Shown: one piece after another, positions 9,210 to 22,626 of the stretch | How the letters are laid out: each line of letters begins with the position of its first letter | How positions within the stretch are numbered: position 1 is the first letter of the stretch | Notes under the pieces: generated by a model | Told to the model about the DNA's origin: nothing | Seen by the model: only the letters and a program-made list of their open reading frames with translations | The model's database searches: none | Made by a program: the position numbers and the translations under genes | NCBI RefSeq assembly: GCF_039360445.1 | Contig: NZ_CP134981.1 | Span: forward strand, 364,160 to 428,159 | Reading direction: 5' to 3' | DNA: 64,000 nt | DNA from: Buchnera aphidicola (Periphyllus koelreuteriae) | Lineage (GTDB): Bacteria; Pseudomonadota; Gammaproteobacteria; Enterobacterales; Enterobacteriaceae

Positions 9210-10550
9210 TATTTTTTTATCTTTTATATTAACTCCTAATTTTAATAATTCATTTCTTAATAAATCAGATTTATTCCACAATTTTAATTTTCTAGCTTTA
9301 TTTCTTTTATTAATTATTTTTTTTATTTTTTCATTTAATTTTGTTTCATTTTTTTTATTGAATTTAAAAGAATTAAATTTTTTAGAAAAAAAACCTAAAA
9401 TTCGACCTAAATATAATAACGTTTCAGATAAATATTTAGATTTTTTAAAATTTTTTTTTTCATAATAAAAAATTATTTTTTTTGATAATTTTAATAAAAT
9501 CGAAAGAGCAACAGGTGTATTAAAATTGTTATTCATTGATTTTTTAAATAAATAAAAATAAGAAGAATTTTTTAAACAAACATTTGTATTTATTTTTTTA
9601 AAAATATTTAAACAAAAATAAAATTTTTTTACTATTTTTTCTGAATTTTTTAAATTTTTTATATTATAATAAATTGGATGTCTATAATTTGTTGAAAGAA
9701 AATAATAACGAATAGAATCTGAATGAAAATACATAATTAAATCTTTAATTAAAAAAGTGTTACCAATAGATTTAGACATTTTTTCATTTTTAAAGATAAT
9801 CATCCCTGTATGTAACCAATAATTTACAAAATTTATATTTTTAAAACATTCTGATTGAGCTCGTTCATTTTCATGATGAGGAAAAATTAAATCATTTCCT
9901 CCTCCGTGTATATCTATAGTATTTTTAAAATACTTTTGATTAATTGCTGAACATTCAATATGCCAACCAGGTCTTCCGTTTCCCCAAGGTGAATCCCAAA
10001 AATTTTCTTCTTTTTTACTTTTTTTCCAAAGAACAAAATCATTTTCTTGTTTAAAAAAAAATTTTTTATTATTATTTTTTTTATATAATTCTCCATATCT
10101 TTTATAATTTTTAATAGAAAAAAAAATATCACCGTTATTTAAAATATAAGCAAAATTATTTTTTAATAAAAAATCAATAATTTGTATTATATCTAAAATA
10201 TGATCTGTTGCACGTGGTTCTAAAGTTGGTTTTTTTAAATTTAATGAATAAAAATCTAAATTCATTTTATTAATTATTATTTCTGTAAATTTTTTTATAC
10301 TTAATTGTTTTAATTTAGATTTTTCAATAATTTTATCATCTATATCTGTAATATTTCTAATATATTTAACATAATATCCAATATTATTTAAATAACGATA
10401 AACTATATCAAAAAATAAAAAAGTTCGTGCATGACCAATATGACAAAAATCATATACAGTAACTCCACAAACATACATAGAAACTTTTTTTTTTTTAATA
10501 GATTTGAATATTTCTTTTTTTCGAGTTAAAGTATTAAATATTTTTAACAT
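9204..10550 (-). CDS. cysS: Cysteinyl-tRNA synthetase
   Basis: Class I synthetase charging tRNA-Cys. HIGH motif at residues 37-40, KMSKS present (EKMSKSIGN), zinc ligands at Cys28 and in WHIECSA followed by the HHENE segment. 448 residues against 461 in E. coli, shortened mainly at the C-terminus. The 3' end overlaps folD by 6 bases. A plus-strand reading frame over its end is only an antisense shadow. Confidence 0.97.
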   Translation of the reverse strand: MLKIFNTLTRKKEIFKSIKKKKVSMYVCGVTVYDFCHIGHARTFLFFDIVYRYLNNIGYYVKYIRNITDIDDKIIEKSKLKQLSIKKFTEIIINKMNLDFYSLNLKKPTLEPRATDHILDIIQIIDFLLKNNFAYILNNGDIFFSIKNYKRYGELYKKNNNKKFFFKQENDFVLWKKSKKEENFWDSPWGNGRPGWHIECSAINQKYFKNTIDIHGGGNDLIFPHHENERAQSECFKNINFVNYWLHTGMIIFKNEKMSKSIGNTFLIKDLIMYFHSDSIRYYFLSTNYRHPIYYNIKNLKNSEKIVKKFYFCLNIFKKINTNVCLKNSSYFYLFKKSMNNNFNTPVALSILLKLSKKIIFYYEKKNFKKSKYLSETLLYLGRILGFFSKKFNSFKFNKKNETKLNEKIKKIINKRNKARKLKLWNKSDLLRNELLKLGVNIKDKKIL

Positions 10551-10623
10551 TAATATTTCTCTATAAAATAAATTTTATAATTTATATAATATAAATATTA
10601 AATATATAAAAAAAAGAAAAAAT

Positions 10624-10887
10624 ATGTATAAAAAATTAAAAAAACTTTTAAAATTTCCAATTAATTTTACTTTTAAAATTATTTGTTTAAATAAAAAAAA
10701 TATGAAAAAAAAAATTTTAAAAATAATTAAAAAAAAATTATTAAAAATTAAAAAAAAAAATATAAATTTTAGTAAAAATAAAAAATATTTTTCTTATTCT
10801 ATAACAATTTATTTTAAAAAATTTAAAGATATAAAATATATTTATAAAAAAATTGGAAAATTAAAATTTGTAAAAATAGTTTTTTAA
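10624..10887 (+). CDS. ybeD: DUF493 family protein YbeD
   Basis: Small conserved protein of unknown function with exactly the E. coli YbeD length (87). Family signs: the N-terminal LKKLLKFPINFTFKI (E. coli LNELLEFPTPFTYKV), the YSITIYF strand and the end GKLKFVKIVF. The middle has drifted to a lysine-rich run. It is divergent from cysS and convergent with cspE, with a strong terminator between. Confidence 0.88.
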   Translation: MYKKLKKLLKFPINFTFKIICLNKKNMKKKILKIIKKKLLKIKKKNINFSKNKKYFSYSITIYFKKFKDIKYIYKKIGKLKFVKIVF

Positions 10888-10941
10888 AAAAAAAACATTC
10901 TGTCCAGTACAAATAATTTTAAAGTACTGAACAGTTTTTTA
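10886..10941. terminator. Bidirectional Rho-independent terminator ybeD/cspE
   Basis: An 11-bp stem CTGTCCAGTAC / GTACTGAACAG (one wobble) at 10900-10910 and 10924-10934. It has a T-run on the right for ybeD and an A-run on the left, which becomes a U-run for minus-strand cspE. It lies between the convergent genes. Confidence 0.88.
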
Positions 10942-10992
10942 AAATTTTAAAAATTTTAAAAAATTATAATACATTTTGTATTATTAAAAAAA

Positions 10993-11202
10993 TTATAAAC
11001 TGGTAACGTTAGCTGCAGATGGACCTTTTGCTCCTTCTACAATCTCAAATTCTACACTTTGTCCTTCTGCTAAAGTTTTAAATCCATCACTTTGAATAGC
11101 TGAAAAATGAACAAAAACATCTTTACTACCATCTTCAGGAGTGATAAATCCAAAACCTTTTGCTTCATTAAACCATTTAACATTACCTTTAATCTTAGAC
11201 AT
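10993..11202 (-). CDS. cspE: Cold-shock-family RNA chaperone CspE
   Basis: 69-residue cold-shock-domain protein, nearly identical to E. coli CspE. RNP1 (KGFGFI) and RNP2 (VFVHF) are intact, as is the C-terminal [10 protein letters not shown]. It binds single-stranded nucleic acid and melts RNA structure. Conservation is much higher than in neighbours, suggesting strong selection. AAAGGTAATAAAAG precedes the ATG. Confidence 0.97.
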   Translation of the reverse strand: MSKIKGNVKWFNEAKGFGFITPEDGSKDVFVHFSAIQSDGFKTLAEGQSVEFEIVEGAKGPSAANVTSL

Positions 11203-11445
11203 CTTTTATTACCTTTACATGAAAATATTACATAATTCTGAAATTTAATATTTATTAATTTATATAAATTTAAAAATTTTAATATATTTTTATATAAATA
11301 ATTAAAATAAATAATAAAAAATTTTTAACTTAATTTATTAAAAAATAAGTTTTTATTTTTAAATTACTTTGTTAAAAATAAAAATTTATTTTTTTCATTT
11401 GTTTTATATTTTTTAAAATAATATTTTTATATTTTTTAAAAAATA

Positions 11446-11564
11446 AGCCTGGAAATTTCCTACTCTCACACGGGGAGACCCCGAACTACCATCGGCGTTA
11501 TAATGTTTCACTTCTGAGTTCGAAATGGATTCAGGTGGTACCATTACACTATTTTAACCAGGCT
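11446..11564 (-). rRNA. rrf: 5S ribosomal RNA
   Basis: On the minus strand the closing helix GCCTGG / CCAGGC bounds about 119 nt with the conserved loop CATTTCGAACTCAGAAGTGAAAC and GCCGATGGTAGT. It is the last gene of the tRNA-Glu/23S/5S operon. The ends are placed by analogy with E. coli and may be off by a base or two. Confidence 0.96.
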
Positions 11565-11706
11565 ATAAAAATTTTTGCTCTATATACTTTAATATATAAT
11601 TTTATATATTAAAATATACATTTTTTATTTTTTAATTTCGGTAACAAGCATTTTATTAATTTAAATAAAAAAACTAATATTTTTAAAAAAACACCTCTGG
11701 TGTTGT

Positions 11707-14632
<2,926 letters not shown>

Positions 14633-14792
14633 TTACAACCCACAGGTGTTTTTTTTATAATTTATTTAAATTATGCTTGTTTCCGAATTTTTAAAGAACT
14701 TAAAAAATTATATATTTAAAAAAATAATTTTTGTTGAAAAACAATTGTATCACAATATATAAAAATAACAAATATATTTTTAAAAAAAATAT

Positions 14793-14865
14793 TGTCCCCT
14801 AGGGGAATTGAACCCCTGTTGCTGCCGTGAAAGGGCAGTGTCCTAGACCGCTAGACGAAGAGGAC
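14793..14865 (-). tRNA. tRNA-Glu (anticodon UUC)
   Basis: Minus-strand cloverleaf closely matching E. coli tRNA-Glu: D-arm CGTCTAGCGGTCTAGGACA, anticodon loop CTTTCAC giving UUC, T-arm AGGGGTTCAATTCCCCT. CCA is not encoded. It is the first gene of the 23S-5S operon, in the position that in E. coli rrn operons is the 16S-23S spacer. Confidence 0.97.
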
Positions 14866-14961
14866 TTAATTTTTTTTAAAAATTAAATAAAAAAATATAA
14901 ATTTTTATATATATAATTTCTATATATTAATTTAATAAAAATTTTCAATAATAATATAACT

Positions 14962-14990
14962 ATATTATATATTTAAAAAAAAAGAGTCAA
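14962..14990 (-). promoter_or_regulatory. Promoter of the tRNA-Glu/23S/5S operon
   Basis: Minus strand: -35 TTGACT (14985-14990) and -10 TAATAT (14962-14967), 17-base spacer; TATAAT two bases earlier would give 15. It lies about 100 bases before tRNA-Glu. The exact -35 stands out because G and C are rare here. Confidence 0.75.
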
Positions 14991-15025
14991 GTATTTTTTA
15001 ATATTCATTAAAATTAAAAAATAAT

Positions 15026-15850
15026 TTATTTAAATAAATATTTAATTGTTTTTTTAATATCTGGAAAAATTTTATTCCATAAAAAAAATGAATGAGCTGC
15101 TTGATGAATTAACATTCCAATTCCATTATAAACATTTTTTGATCCATAAAATTCACAAAAACTCATAAAAGAAGTTTTTTTATTCATATAAAACATGTCA
15201 TAACATATAGTTTTTTTTTTAATAATATTATATGATATTAAAGGTAATTCATTTGAAATACTTGCAGATGTAGAATTAATAATTAAATCAAAATTTATAC
15301 CTCTTAAATTTTTATAAAAAATAGATTCTATATTTCCAAATTTAGAAAACTCTTTTGATAAAATTTTTGCTTTTTGAAATGTTCGATTTGTAATAAAAAC
15401 ATTACATCCAAATTTTAATAATGGATAAATAATTCCTCTAGAAGCTCCACCAGCACCAATAATTAATAAATTAAAATTTTTTTTTATAATATTATGAAAC
15501 AATAAATCTGATATAAAACCTATACCATCTGTATTATCCCCTATAATTTGTCCATTATTACATTTTTTTAATGTATTTATAGAACCAGCAATTGTCGCTC
15601 TTTTAGTAATATTATTACATAATGAAAAAATTTTTTCTTTAAACGGAAGAGTAATATTTGCTCCTTTTCCTCCTTTTTTAAAAAATAATGTTATTTCATC
15701 TAAAAAAAATTTTTTTGATGCACAAATTTTAATATATTTTTTTTTTAAATTATATAATTTAAAAAAAAAATTATGTATTTGAGGAGATTTACTATGATGA
15801 ATCGGGTTACCAAATACTGCATAAATTTCTTTTTTATATAAACAAATCAA
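15026..15850 (-). CDS. aroE: Shikimate dehydrogenase
   Basis: NADPH-dependent reduction of 3-dehydroshikimate to shikimate in the aromatic amino acid pathway, a route an aphid symbiont uses to feed its host. Seen: substrate segment NPIHHSKSPQIHN, GANITLPFKE with the catalytic Lys, NTDGIGF with the catalytic Asp, and the dinucleotide loop GAGGASRGI. 274 residues against 272 in E. coli. aroB and aroK lie 25 kb away in the same window. It is divergent from def. Confidence 0.96.
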   Translation of the reverse strand: MICLYKKEIYAVFGNPIHHSKSPQIHNFFFKLYNLKKKYIKICASKKFFLDEITLFFKKGGKGANITLPFKEKIFSLCNNITKRATIAGSINTLKKCNNGQIIGDNTDGIGFISDLLFHNIIKKNFNLLIIGAGGASRGIIYPLLKFGCNVFITNRTFQKAKILSKEFSKFGNIESIFYKNLRGINFDLIINSTSASISNELPLISYNIIKKKTICYDMFYMNKKTSFMSFCEFYGSKNVYNGIGMLIHQAAHSFFLWNKIFPDIKKTIKYLFK

Positions 15851-16053
15851 AAATTTAATCTCCTATAAAAATATAATATAATTTTATAATTTCAAACCAA
15901 TTTAAAAAAAAATTTAAATATTATACAATTATATTTTAAAATATATTTATTATTTTTTATATACTTATTATTTTTTATAAAATATTTATATTTAAAAATA
16001 TATTTTAATATATAATTAAAATTTAATTTTAAAAAAAAAAACAAAAAAAAAAT

Positions 16054-16545
16054 ATGCCTATTTTAAAAATAGTTCAATATCCAAATAAAATTTTAAGAAA
16101 AATATCTAAACCAGTAAAAGAATTTAATAAAAATATAAAAGAAATTACAGAAAAGATGTTTGAAACAATGTATAAAAAAAACGGGATGGGCTTAGCAGCA
16201 ATACAAATAAATATTAAACAACAAATAATTGTAATAGATAAATTATATCCTTTAAAAAAATCTATAGTATTAATTAATCCAAAAATTATAAAAAAATCTG
16301 GAAAAATTTATATTAAAGAAGGTTGTTTATCAATTCCAAAATATGAATATATTACTAATTCTAGATATAAAGAAATTGTTGTTGAAGCATATAATCTTGT
16401 TGGAAAAAAATTTATACTACAAGCAAATTCTGTTTTATCTGTATGTATACAACATGAAATAGATCATTTAAAAGGAATATTATTTATAGATTATTTATCT
16501 CCTTTAAAAAAAAACAGAATAAAAAAAAATTTTAAAAAAAGATGA
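16054..16545 (+). CDS. def: Peptide deformylase
   Basis: Metalloenzyme removing the formyl group from new proteins. All three active-site boxes are present: GMGLAAIQ (44-51), EGCLSIP with metal ligand Cys91, and HEIDH (134-138) supplying His134, His138 and catalytic Glu135. 163 residues against 169 in E. coli. Its TGA overlaps the ATG of fmt (ATGA), so the two are translationally coupled, as in E. coli. Confidence 0.97.
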   Translation: MPILKIVQYPNKILRKISKPVKEFNKNIKEITEKMFETMYKKNGMGLAAIQINIKQQIIVIDKLYPLKKSIVLINPKIIKKSGKIYIKEGCLSIPKYEYITNSRYKEIVVEAYNLVGKKFILQANSVLSVCIQHEIDHLKGILFIDYLSPLKKNRIKKNFKKR

Positions 16546-17480
16546 AAAAAAAAATAATTTTTGCTGGAACAAATAAATTTTCTAAAATTCATTTAAATGA
16601 ATTAATAAAAAAAAAATTTAAAATATTAAGTGTAATAACAAAACCAGATAGTATATTAAATAAAAAAAAAAATATTTTTTCAGAAGTTAAAAAAATTTCA
16701 ATAAAAAATAAACTTAAAATTCTTCAACCAAAATCATTAAATTCTAAAAAAATATATAAATATTTAAAAAACATTAAACCAGATATTATGATAGTTGTAT
16801 CATATGGTTTAATTATACCAGAAAAAATAATTAATTTATTTCCATTAGGTTGTATTAATATACATACTTCTTTGCTTCCAAAATTAAGAGGACCCTCACC
16901 AATACAATATTCTATTATTCAAGGAAAAAAAAAAACAGGAATAACTATTATACAAATTAATAATAAAGTTGATTCAGGAGATATTTTATATAAAAAATCT
17001 ATAAATATAAAAAAAAATGAAACATATTTAACATTAATAAAAAAACTATCTATACTTGGAAAAAAATCATTAATTAAATGTTTAAATAAAATTTATTCTA
17101 ATACAATAAAAAAAACTAAACAAGAAGAAAAAAAAGCAACATATACAAAAAAAATTAAAAAAAAAGATGGTTTAATTAATTGGAATTCAAATGCTTCAAA
17201 TATTGAAAAAAAAATTAGAGCTTTTATTCCATGGCCTGGATCTTTTTTTTTTATAAAAAAAATTATGATTAAAATATGGAAAGTTAAAATTGTTAAATGT
17301 TCAGAAAAAAATATTCCTGGAAAAATTATAAATGCAAATAAAAAAGGAATTTTAATTTCAACAAAAAATAATTTAATTAATATAAAAATATTGCAAATTC
17401 CAGGAAAAAAAAAAAATAAAACAAAATATATTATAAATTCTTATCAAAATTTATTTAAAATAGGAACTATTTTAAATTAA
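16542..17480 (+). CDS. fmt: Methionyl-tRNA formyltransferase
   Basis: Transfers formyl from 10-formyl-THF to initiator Met-tRNA. Seen: CINIHTSLLPKLRGPSPIQ with the catalytic Asn and His and the loop, then KVDSGDIL with the catalytic Asp, and a C-terminal OB-like tRNA-binding domain containing FIPWPGSF. 312 residues against 315 in E. coli. Together with folD and def it closes the formylation cycle within this window. Confidence 0.96.
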   Translation: MKKKIIFAGTNKFSKIHLNELIKKKFKILSVITKPDSILNKKKNIFSEVKKISIKNKLKILQPKSLNSKKIYKYLKNIKPDIMIVVSYGLIIPEKIINLFPLGCINIHTSLLPKLRGPSPIQYSIIQGKKKTGITIIQINNKVDSGDILYKKSINIKKNETYLTLIKKLSILGKKSLIKCLNKIYSNTIKKTKQEEKKATYTKKIKKKDGLINWNSNASNIEKKIRAFIPWPGSFFFIKKIMIKIWKVKIVKCSEKNIPGKIINANKKGILISTKNNLINIKILQIPGKKKNKTKYIINSYQNLFKIGTILN

Positions 17481-17539
17481 AAATTTATTTTTTTATAAAT
17501 TTATAAAAAATTATTTTTTTAAAATAACAAAAGAAACAA

Positions 17540-17591
17540 AAAAATTAAAAAAAAAAAGACAAAACGGCATAAAATGCCGTTTGTTTTTTTA
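17540..17591. terminator. Bidirectional terminator fmt/rplQ
   Basis: 9-bp perfect stem AAACGGCAT (17562-17570) / ATGCCGTTT (17574-17582), loop AAA. There is a T-run on the right and a long A-run on the left. It serves fmt (plus) and the ribosomal protein run ending at rplQ (minus). Confidence 0.9.
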
Positions 17592-17619
17592 TAAAATATT
17601 TATAATTTATATTGTTTTA

Positions 17620-18003
17620 TTATTTATTTTTATTTTTTAATTGATTAAATCGATCAACTAATAAAATATATGCCATAGGAGATTTATCTCCATTTCTAAA
17701 CCCACATTTTATGATTTTGATATAACCACCTGGTCTATTTAAAAAAAAAGGACCTAAATCTTTAAATAATTTATATAAAATAAAATTATTTCTTATTTTA
17801 GAAAAAACTAATCGTCTATTAGAAAGATTATCAATTTTAGAAAGAGTAATGATTGGTTCAACAACGCGTCTTAATTCTTTAGATTTAGATAAAGTTGTTT
17901 TTATTTTTTCATGCATTAATAATGAACAAATTAAATTTTGTAACATTAATTTTAAATGACTTCGTTTTCTATTTAATTTACGACCAACTTTTTGATGTCG
18001 CAT
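17620..18003 (-). CDS. rplQ: 50S ribosomal protein L17
   Basis: 127 residues, same as E. coli. Starts [20 protein letters not shown] and retains the L17 core. Last gene of the alpha operon (rpsM-rpsK-rpsD-rpoA-rplQ), 28 bases after rpoA and just before the terminator. Confidence 0.97.
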   Translation of the reverse strand: MRHQKVGRKLNRKRSHLKLMLQNLICSLLMHEKIKTTLSKSKELRRVVEPIITLSKIDNLSNRRLVFSKIRNNFILYKLFKDLGPFFLNRPGGYIKIIKCGFRNGDKSPMAYILLVDRFNQLKNKNK

Positions 18004-18031
18004 AATATATAATATTCCTTCTCAAAACATT

Positions 18032-19021
18032 TTATTCTTCTATAATATTTTTTGGAGGCCAATTATTTAATTTAGTTCCTAAAAATAAATTTCTTGAAGA
18101 TAATATATCTTTAATTTCAGTAAGAGATTTTTTTCCTAAATTTGGAGTTTTTAATAAATCTACTTCAGTTTTTTGTATTAAATCACCAATATAATGTATA
18201 GATTCTGCTTTTAAACAATTTGCAGAGCGTACTGTTAATTCTAAATCATCTACAGGTTTTAATAAAATTGGATCAAATTCTGGTTTTACAACTTTTTCTA
18301 CTGGTTCACAAATATCCTTTAAATCGACAAACGACTCTAATTGATTAGATAAAATTGTTGCAGCTTGTCTAATTGATTCTTCAGGATCAATTGTTCCATT
18401 TGTTTTTAATTCAATTATTAATTTATCTAAATCTGTTCTTTGTTCAACTCTAGCTGATTTAACTTGATAAGACACTTGTTCAATTGGGCTATAACATGCA
18501 TCTATTAATAATCTACCTATATAATTTTCATTTTCTTTATTTTTTATTCTAGAAGCAGCAGGAGAATAACCTCGACCTCTTTGAACTTTAATTTTCATAT
18601 TTATAGAAGAATTTTTATCTGTTAAATGACATATAATATGATTTAATTTTATAATTTCAACACTAGAATCACATTTTATATCTGATGCAGTAACTACTCC
18701 AATTCCTTTTTTTTGTAAAATTAAATAAGCAGAATTCTTTCCATTAAGAGTAATAGATAATCCTTTTAAATTTAATAATATTTCAAGTATATCTTCTTGA
18801 ATTCCTTCTTTAATACTGTATTCATGTAAAATTCCATCTATTTCAACTTCAGTAACTACACATCCAGAAATAGAAGATAATAAAATTCTACGTAAAGCAT
18901 TTCCTAAAGTATGACCAAAACCTCTTTCTAAAGGTTCTAAAGTTACTTTAGAATGAGTAGAACTAAATTTTTTAATGTCTACTAAACGAGGTTTTAAAAA
19001 ATTTATTGAAAAATCTGACAT
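18032..19021 (-). CDS. rpoA: RNA polymerase alpha subunit
   Basis: 329 residues, the E. coli length. The N-terminal assembly domain has [20 protein letters not shown]. The linker and the complete C-terminal domain remain, with helix-hairpin-helix motifs ending in [16 protein letters not shown]. The C-terminal domain, which contacts UP elements and activators, is kept although few regulators survive in such genomes. Confidence 0.98.
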   Translation of the reverse strand: MSDFSINFLKPRLVDIKKFSSTHSKVTLEPLERGFGHTLGNALRRILLSSISGCVVTEVEIDGILHEYSIKEGIQEDILEILLNLKGLSITLNGKNSAYLILQKKGIGVVTASDIKCDSSVEIIKLNHIICHLTDKNSSINMKIKVQRGRGYSPAASRIKNKENENYIGRLLIDACYSPIEQVSYQVKSARVEQRTDLDKLIIELKTNGTIDPEESIRQAATILSNQLESFVDLKDICEPVEKVVKPEFDPILLKPVDDLELTVRSANCLKAESIHYIGDLIQKTEVDLLKTPNLGKKSLTEIKDILSSRNLFLGTKLNNWPPKNIIEE

Positions 19022-19042
19022 TATGTGAAACCTTTAAAAATA

Positions 19043-19663
19043 TTATTTAGAATAAAGTTCTACAATTAAGTGTTCATTAATTTCAGATGATAAATCTGAT
19101 CTATCTGGATTTCTTTTAAAAATTCCTATCATTTTTTTTAAATCTAAATTTATCCATGAACATTTTTCTTTTTGATCAGATAACTCTAAAGAAGCTTTTA
19201 TTCTTAAATGATTTTTACATTTATTCCTAACTTCAATAACATCATTCACAGAAATTTGATATGAAGGAATATTAACAATTTTTTTATTAACAAGAATAGC
19301 TTTATGACTAACCAATTGTCTTGATTCTGATCTAGTAGTTCCAAAACCTATTCTATAAACTATGTTATCTAATCTTTTTTCTAATAATTGTAATAATCTT
19401 TCTCCAGTATTTCCTTTTAATCGAGAAGCAATTTTATAATATCTTCTAAATTGTTTTTCTAAAATTCCATATAATCTACGAACTTTTTGTTTTTCTCTTA
19501 ATTGTATTCCATAATCAGATAATCTTTGTTTTCTAGAACCATGTTGTCCTGGTAAATAATCAATTTTACATTTTGAACCTATAGGTCTTAAACCAGATTT
19601 AAGATATAAATCTGTTTTTTCTCTTCTACATAATTTTAATTTTGGACCTAAATATTTAGCCAT
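19043..19663 (-). CDS. rpsD: 30S ribosomal protein S4
   Basis: 206 residues from [15 protein letters not shown], the same length as E. coli S4. The frame is open 66 bases further upstream, overlapping rpsK, but those residues do not resemble S4, so the internal ATG is the better start. The S4 domain and [16 protein letters not shown] end are intact. S4 is the translational repressor of this operon in E. coli; whether that control survives cannot be seen. Confidence 0.95.
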   Translation of the reverse strand: MAKYLGPKLKLCRREKTDLYLKSGLRPIGSKCKIDYLPGQHGSRKQRLSDYGIQLREKQKVRRLYGILEKQFRRYYKIASRLKGNTGERLLQLLEKRLDNIVYRIGFGTTRSESRQLVSHKAILVNKKIVNIPSYQISVNDVIEVRNKCKNHLRIKASLELSDQKEKCSWINLDLKKMIGIFKRNPDRSDLSSEINEHLIVELYSK

Positions 19664-19694
19664 AAATTTTTTTACCATATTTAATATTAAAAAA

Positions 19695-20084
19695 TTATAC
19701 TCTTCTTTTTTTTGGAGGTCTGCATCCATTATGAGGAATTGGAGTTACATCTATAATATTTGTTATTCGAAAACCAGAAGAATTTAACGCTCTAATCGTG
19801 GATTCTCGTCCAGGACCAGGACCTTTTACCATAACATCCAAATTTTTTATACCATAATCTTTTACTTTTTCAGCACATTTTTCTGCTGCAATTTGAGCAG
19901 CAAAAGGAGTAGATTTTCTAGAACCTCTAAATCCAGAACCTCCAGAAGTAGCCCAACCTAAAGAATTTCCTTTTTTATCAGTAATAGTTACTATAGTATT
20001 ATTAAAAGAAGCATAAATATGAGCAATACCATCTACTATTTGTTTTTTAATACGTTTTTTTGTTCTAATTTTTTTTTTTGGCAT
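19695..20084 (-). CDS. rpsK: 30S ribosomal protein S11
   Basis: 129 residues as in E. coli, with the conserved [17 protein letters not shown] and [13 protein letters not shown] segments and the end [11 protein letters not shown]. Platform protein of the small subunit. Confidence 0.98.
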   Translation of the reverse strand: MPKKKIRTKKRIKKQIVDGIAHIYASFNNTIVTITDKKGNSLGWATSGGSGFRGSRKSTPFAAQIAAEKCAEKVKDYGIKNLDVMVKGPGPGRESTIRALNSSGFRITNIIDVTPIPHNGCRPPKKRRV

Positions 20085-20101
20085 AACTATAAATACCTAA
20101 G

Positions 20102-20458
20102 TTATTTTTTTATTAATTTTCGAGGACCTTTTCTTGTTCTAGCATTTGTTTTAGTCCTTTGTCCACGAACTGGTAATTTTCTACGATGACGAACCCCTCT
20201 GTAACAACCAAGATCTATAAGACGTTTAATTTTTAATGTTTTTTCTCTTCTTAAATCTCCTTCTACAACAAACTTTAATACCATTGATCGTAATACTTCT
20301 AATACATCTTCATTTAATTTTGAAATACGAATAGATTGAGATATATTTAAAGAATTACAAATCAACTTAGCTCGAGATTTTCCTATTCCATAAATAGATG
20401 TTAAAGCAATTACAGTGCGTTTATTATCAGGAACGTTTATTCCTGCTATACGAGTCAA
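20102..20458 (-). CDS. rpsM: 30S ribosomal protein S13
   Basis: 118 residues, as in E. coli. [20 protein letters not shown] start and the [17 protein letters not shown] tail are typical. First gene of the alpha operon set, 61 bases after rpmJ. Confidence 0.98.
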   Translation of the reverse strand: MTRIAGINVPDNKRTVIALTSIYGIGKSRAKLICNSLNISQSIRISKLNEDVLEVLRSMVLKFVVEGDLRREKTLKIKRLIDLGCYRGVRHRRKLPVRGQRTKTNARTRKGPRKLIKK

Positions 20459-20519
20459 TTTTAAAAACTCCTTATTTAATATAATTTAATAAAATATTAA
20501 AAAAATTTTATAAAATTAT

Positions 20520-20636
20520 TTAACCTTGTCTTTGTTTATGTTTAGGATCATTACTACATATTACACGAACCACATTTTTTCTACGTATAATTTTACAATT
20601 TCTACATAATTTTTTTATAGAAGTACGTACTTTCAT
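20520..20636 (-). CDS. rpmJ: 50S ribosomal protein L36
   Basis: 38-residue protein read by eye between rpsM and secY. It begins [16 protein letters not shown] and ends DPKHKQRQG. The C-x2-C...C-x4-H zinc set is present (CRNC, then CSNDPKH). Last gene of the spc operon as in E. coli. Confidence 0.96.
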   Translation of the reverse strand: MKVRTSIKKLCRNCKIIRRKNVVRVICSNDPKHKQRQG

Positions 20637-20661
20637 ATTTTCCTATTTATTTCAAAAACAT

Positions 20662-21990
20662 TTATTTATGTAAATTTAAATTAGCTCGTTTAAAAGATGA
20701 TTTATATTGATTTGACATAAATAATGTTTGTAATTGAGTTAAAAAATCTATTATTACAACTACAACAATTAATAATGATGTTCCACCAAAATAAAATGGA
20801 ACTTTCATGAAAAATTTCATAAAATCAGGAATTAAACATATTAATACAATATATATTGAATTAATTGAAGTTAATTTAAACATAATTTTTTTAATATAAT
20901 TTGAAGTATTTTCTCCAGGTCGAATTCCTTGAATAAAAGCTCCAGATTTTTTTAAATTATCAGAAGTTTCTCTAGAATTAAAAGCTAAATTTGTATAAAA
21001 AAAACAAAAGAAAATTATAGAAATAGCATACAAACATATATAAATTAACCGACCAGGTTGTAAATTATCATAAATAAAATTTAAAAATACATTATTATTT
21101 AATTGATTACTTTTTAACCATGAAATAATCGTTACAGGAAATAATATAAAACTAGAAGAAAAAATAGCTGGAATCACACCAGACATATTTATTTTTAATG
21201 GTAAATGTGCAGTATTAGAACAATATAAAGTATTTTTTTGTTGTCTATTAGAATAATAAATAGTAATTTTTCTCTGACTTTTTTCAATAAATACAACGCA
21301 AAAAATAATAAAAAATATTAAAAAAATAATTAACATTAACATTATAAAACTTAAATTATGAAATTTTAAATCTTCTAATGTATGAGCAATTGCAATTGGT
21401 AAATGAGCAACAATTCCAGAAAAAATAATCATAGAAATTCCATTTCCTAATCCATATTCTGTAATTAAATCACCAATCCATATTAAAAAAATTGTTCCAG
21501 TTACTAAACTAATAATTGTTGTAATATAAAAATAAAAATCTAAATTAAAAATCAACTGTCTCATTCCAGGAATATTTGGTAAACTTAAAGCAACTCCAAT
21601 AGCTTGTATAATTGATAACAATAAAGTTAAATATTTTGTATATTTATTAATTTGAATTCTTCCAGACTCACCTTCTTTTTTTAATTCTTTCCATGAAGGA
21701 TATATAAATGTTAATAATTGAACAATAATAGAAGAAGAAATATATGGCATAATACCTAATGAAAAAATAGATGCTCGACTTAACGATCCTCCAGAAAACA
21801 TATTTAACATTTCAATAAAATTACTTTCTTTATTTTTTAATAATTGAGATAAATCAGTTGTATTAATTCCAGGAACTGAAATAAAAGTTCCTAATCTAAA
21901 GATTAATAAAGAAAATATTAAAAATAAAATTCTCTTTTTAATTTCAAATAAACTAATTCCTAAATTTTTATTTTTTTTTTTTTTATACAT
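20662..21990 (-). CDS. secY: Protein translocase subunit SecY
   Basis: Channel of the Sec translocon in the inner membrane. 442 residues (443 in E. coli) with ten predicted membrane spans and the family segments FRLGTFISVPGI, GIMPYISSSIIVQLL and GIRPGENTSNYI. It sits between rplO and rpmJ as in E. coli. The nearby 4.5S RNA gene belongs to the same export route. Confidence 0.97.
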   Translation of the reverse strand: MYKKKKNKNLGISLFEIKKRILFLIFSLLIFRLGTFISVPGINTTDLSQLLKNKESNFIEMLNMFSGGSLSRASIFSLGIMPYISSSIIVQLLTFIYPSWKELKKEGESGRIQINKYTKYLTLLLSIIQAIGVALSLPNIPGMRQLIFNLDFYFYITTIISLVTGTIFLIWIGDLITEYGLGNGISMIIFSGIVAHLPIAIAHTLEDLKFHNLSFIMLMLIIFLIFFIIFCVVFIEKSQRKITIYYSNRQQKNTLYCSNTAHLPLKINMSGVIPAIFSSSFILFPVTIISWLKSNQLNNNVFLNFIYDNLQPGRLIYICLYAISIIFFCFFYTNLAFNSRETSDNLKKSGAFIQGIRPGENTSNYIKKIMFKLTSINSIYIVLICLIPDFMKFFMKVPFYFGGTSLLIVVVVIIDFLTQLQTLFMSNQYKSSFKRANLNLHK

Positions 21991-21996
21991 TCTTAT

Positions 21997-22431
21997 TTAT
22001 GATTCCTCTATTTTTCCTCCAAAAGATTCAATAATTACACGAGCGCCTTTTGTAACTAATAAACCTTTAATTATAAGAGGTATAGAAAATTTTTTAGAAG
22101 CAATAATTTTTACATTTTTAATTTTTGATTTAATAATATTTCTTTTTTTTAAAACATCTAAACTAATAATTTTTTCATTTAACGATGATAATTCATATAA
22201 TCTTAATTCAGATATATATTTTTTTTTTTTAGATACAAAACCAAATTTTGGTATTCTTCTATAAAAAGGAGTTTGCCCACCTTCAAATCCTCTTCGAATA
22301 CTACCTCCTTTTCTAGATTTTTGTCCTTTATGACCCCTTCCTGCAGTTTTTCCAAAACCAGATCCAATTCCTCTTCCTAATCGTTTTTTTTTTTTATTTT
22401 TACAATTTATAAATATCGTATTTAAATGCAT
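21997..22431 (-). CDS. rplO: 50S ribosomal protein L15
   Basis: 144 residues, the E. coli length. The glycine-rich [21 protein letters not shown]-terminal arm and the [17 protein letters not shown] segment are diagnostic. Six bases separate it from secY. Confidence 0.97.
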   Translation of the reverse strand: MHLNTIFINCKNKKKKRLGRGIGSGFGKTAGRGHKGQKSRKGGSIRRGFEGGQTPFYRRIPKFGFVSKKKKYISELRLYELSSLNEKIISLDVLKKRNIIKSKIKNVKIIASKKFSIPLIIKGLLVTKGARVIIESFGGKIEES

Positions 22432-22440
22432 ATATTTTAC

Positions 22441-22617
22441 CTATTGAATCTCTAATATATAAGAAATCTTATTTATCATTCCAATAATAGATTTATTTTT
22501 TTTTCTATAAACAATATGATTAATTCTTTTTAAACCTAATCCTTTTAAAATTAATTTATGTTTAGGTAATATACCAATACTGCTTTTAATTTGTTTAATA
22601 ATTAAAAATTTTTCCAT
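22441..22617 (-). CDS. rpmD: 50S ribosomal protein L30
   Basis: 58-residue protein translated by hand between rplO and rpsE. The core KSSIGILPKHKLILKGLGL followed by KRINHIV matches the L30 fold. Ends ISYILEIQ with TAG. Length and position match E. coli rpmD (59 residues). Confidence 0.95.
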   Translation of the reverse strand: MEKFLIIKQIKSSIGILPKHKLILKGLGLKRINHIVYRKKNKSIIGMINKISYILEIQ

Positions 22618-22626
22618 AATATATTT

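Noticed and set aside
9172-9465. 97-residue plus-strand frame after folD
   Set aside because: Antisense shadow of the cysS 3' end; Phe/Leu-rich composition mirrors Lys/Asn codons.
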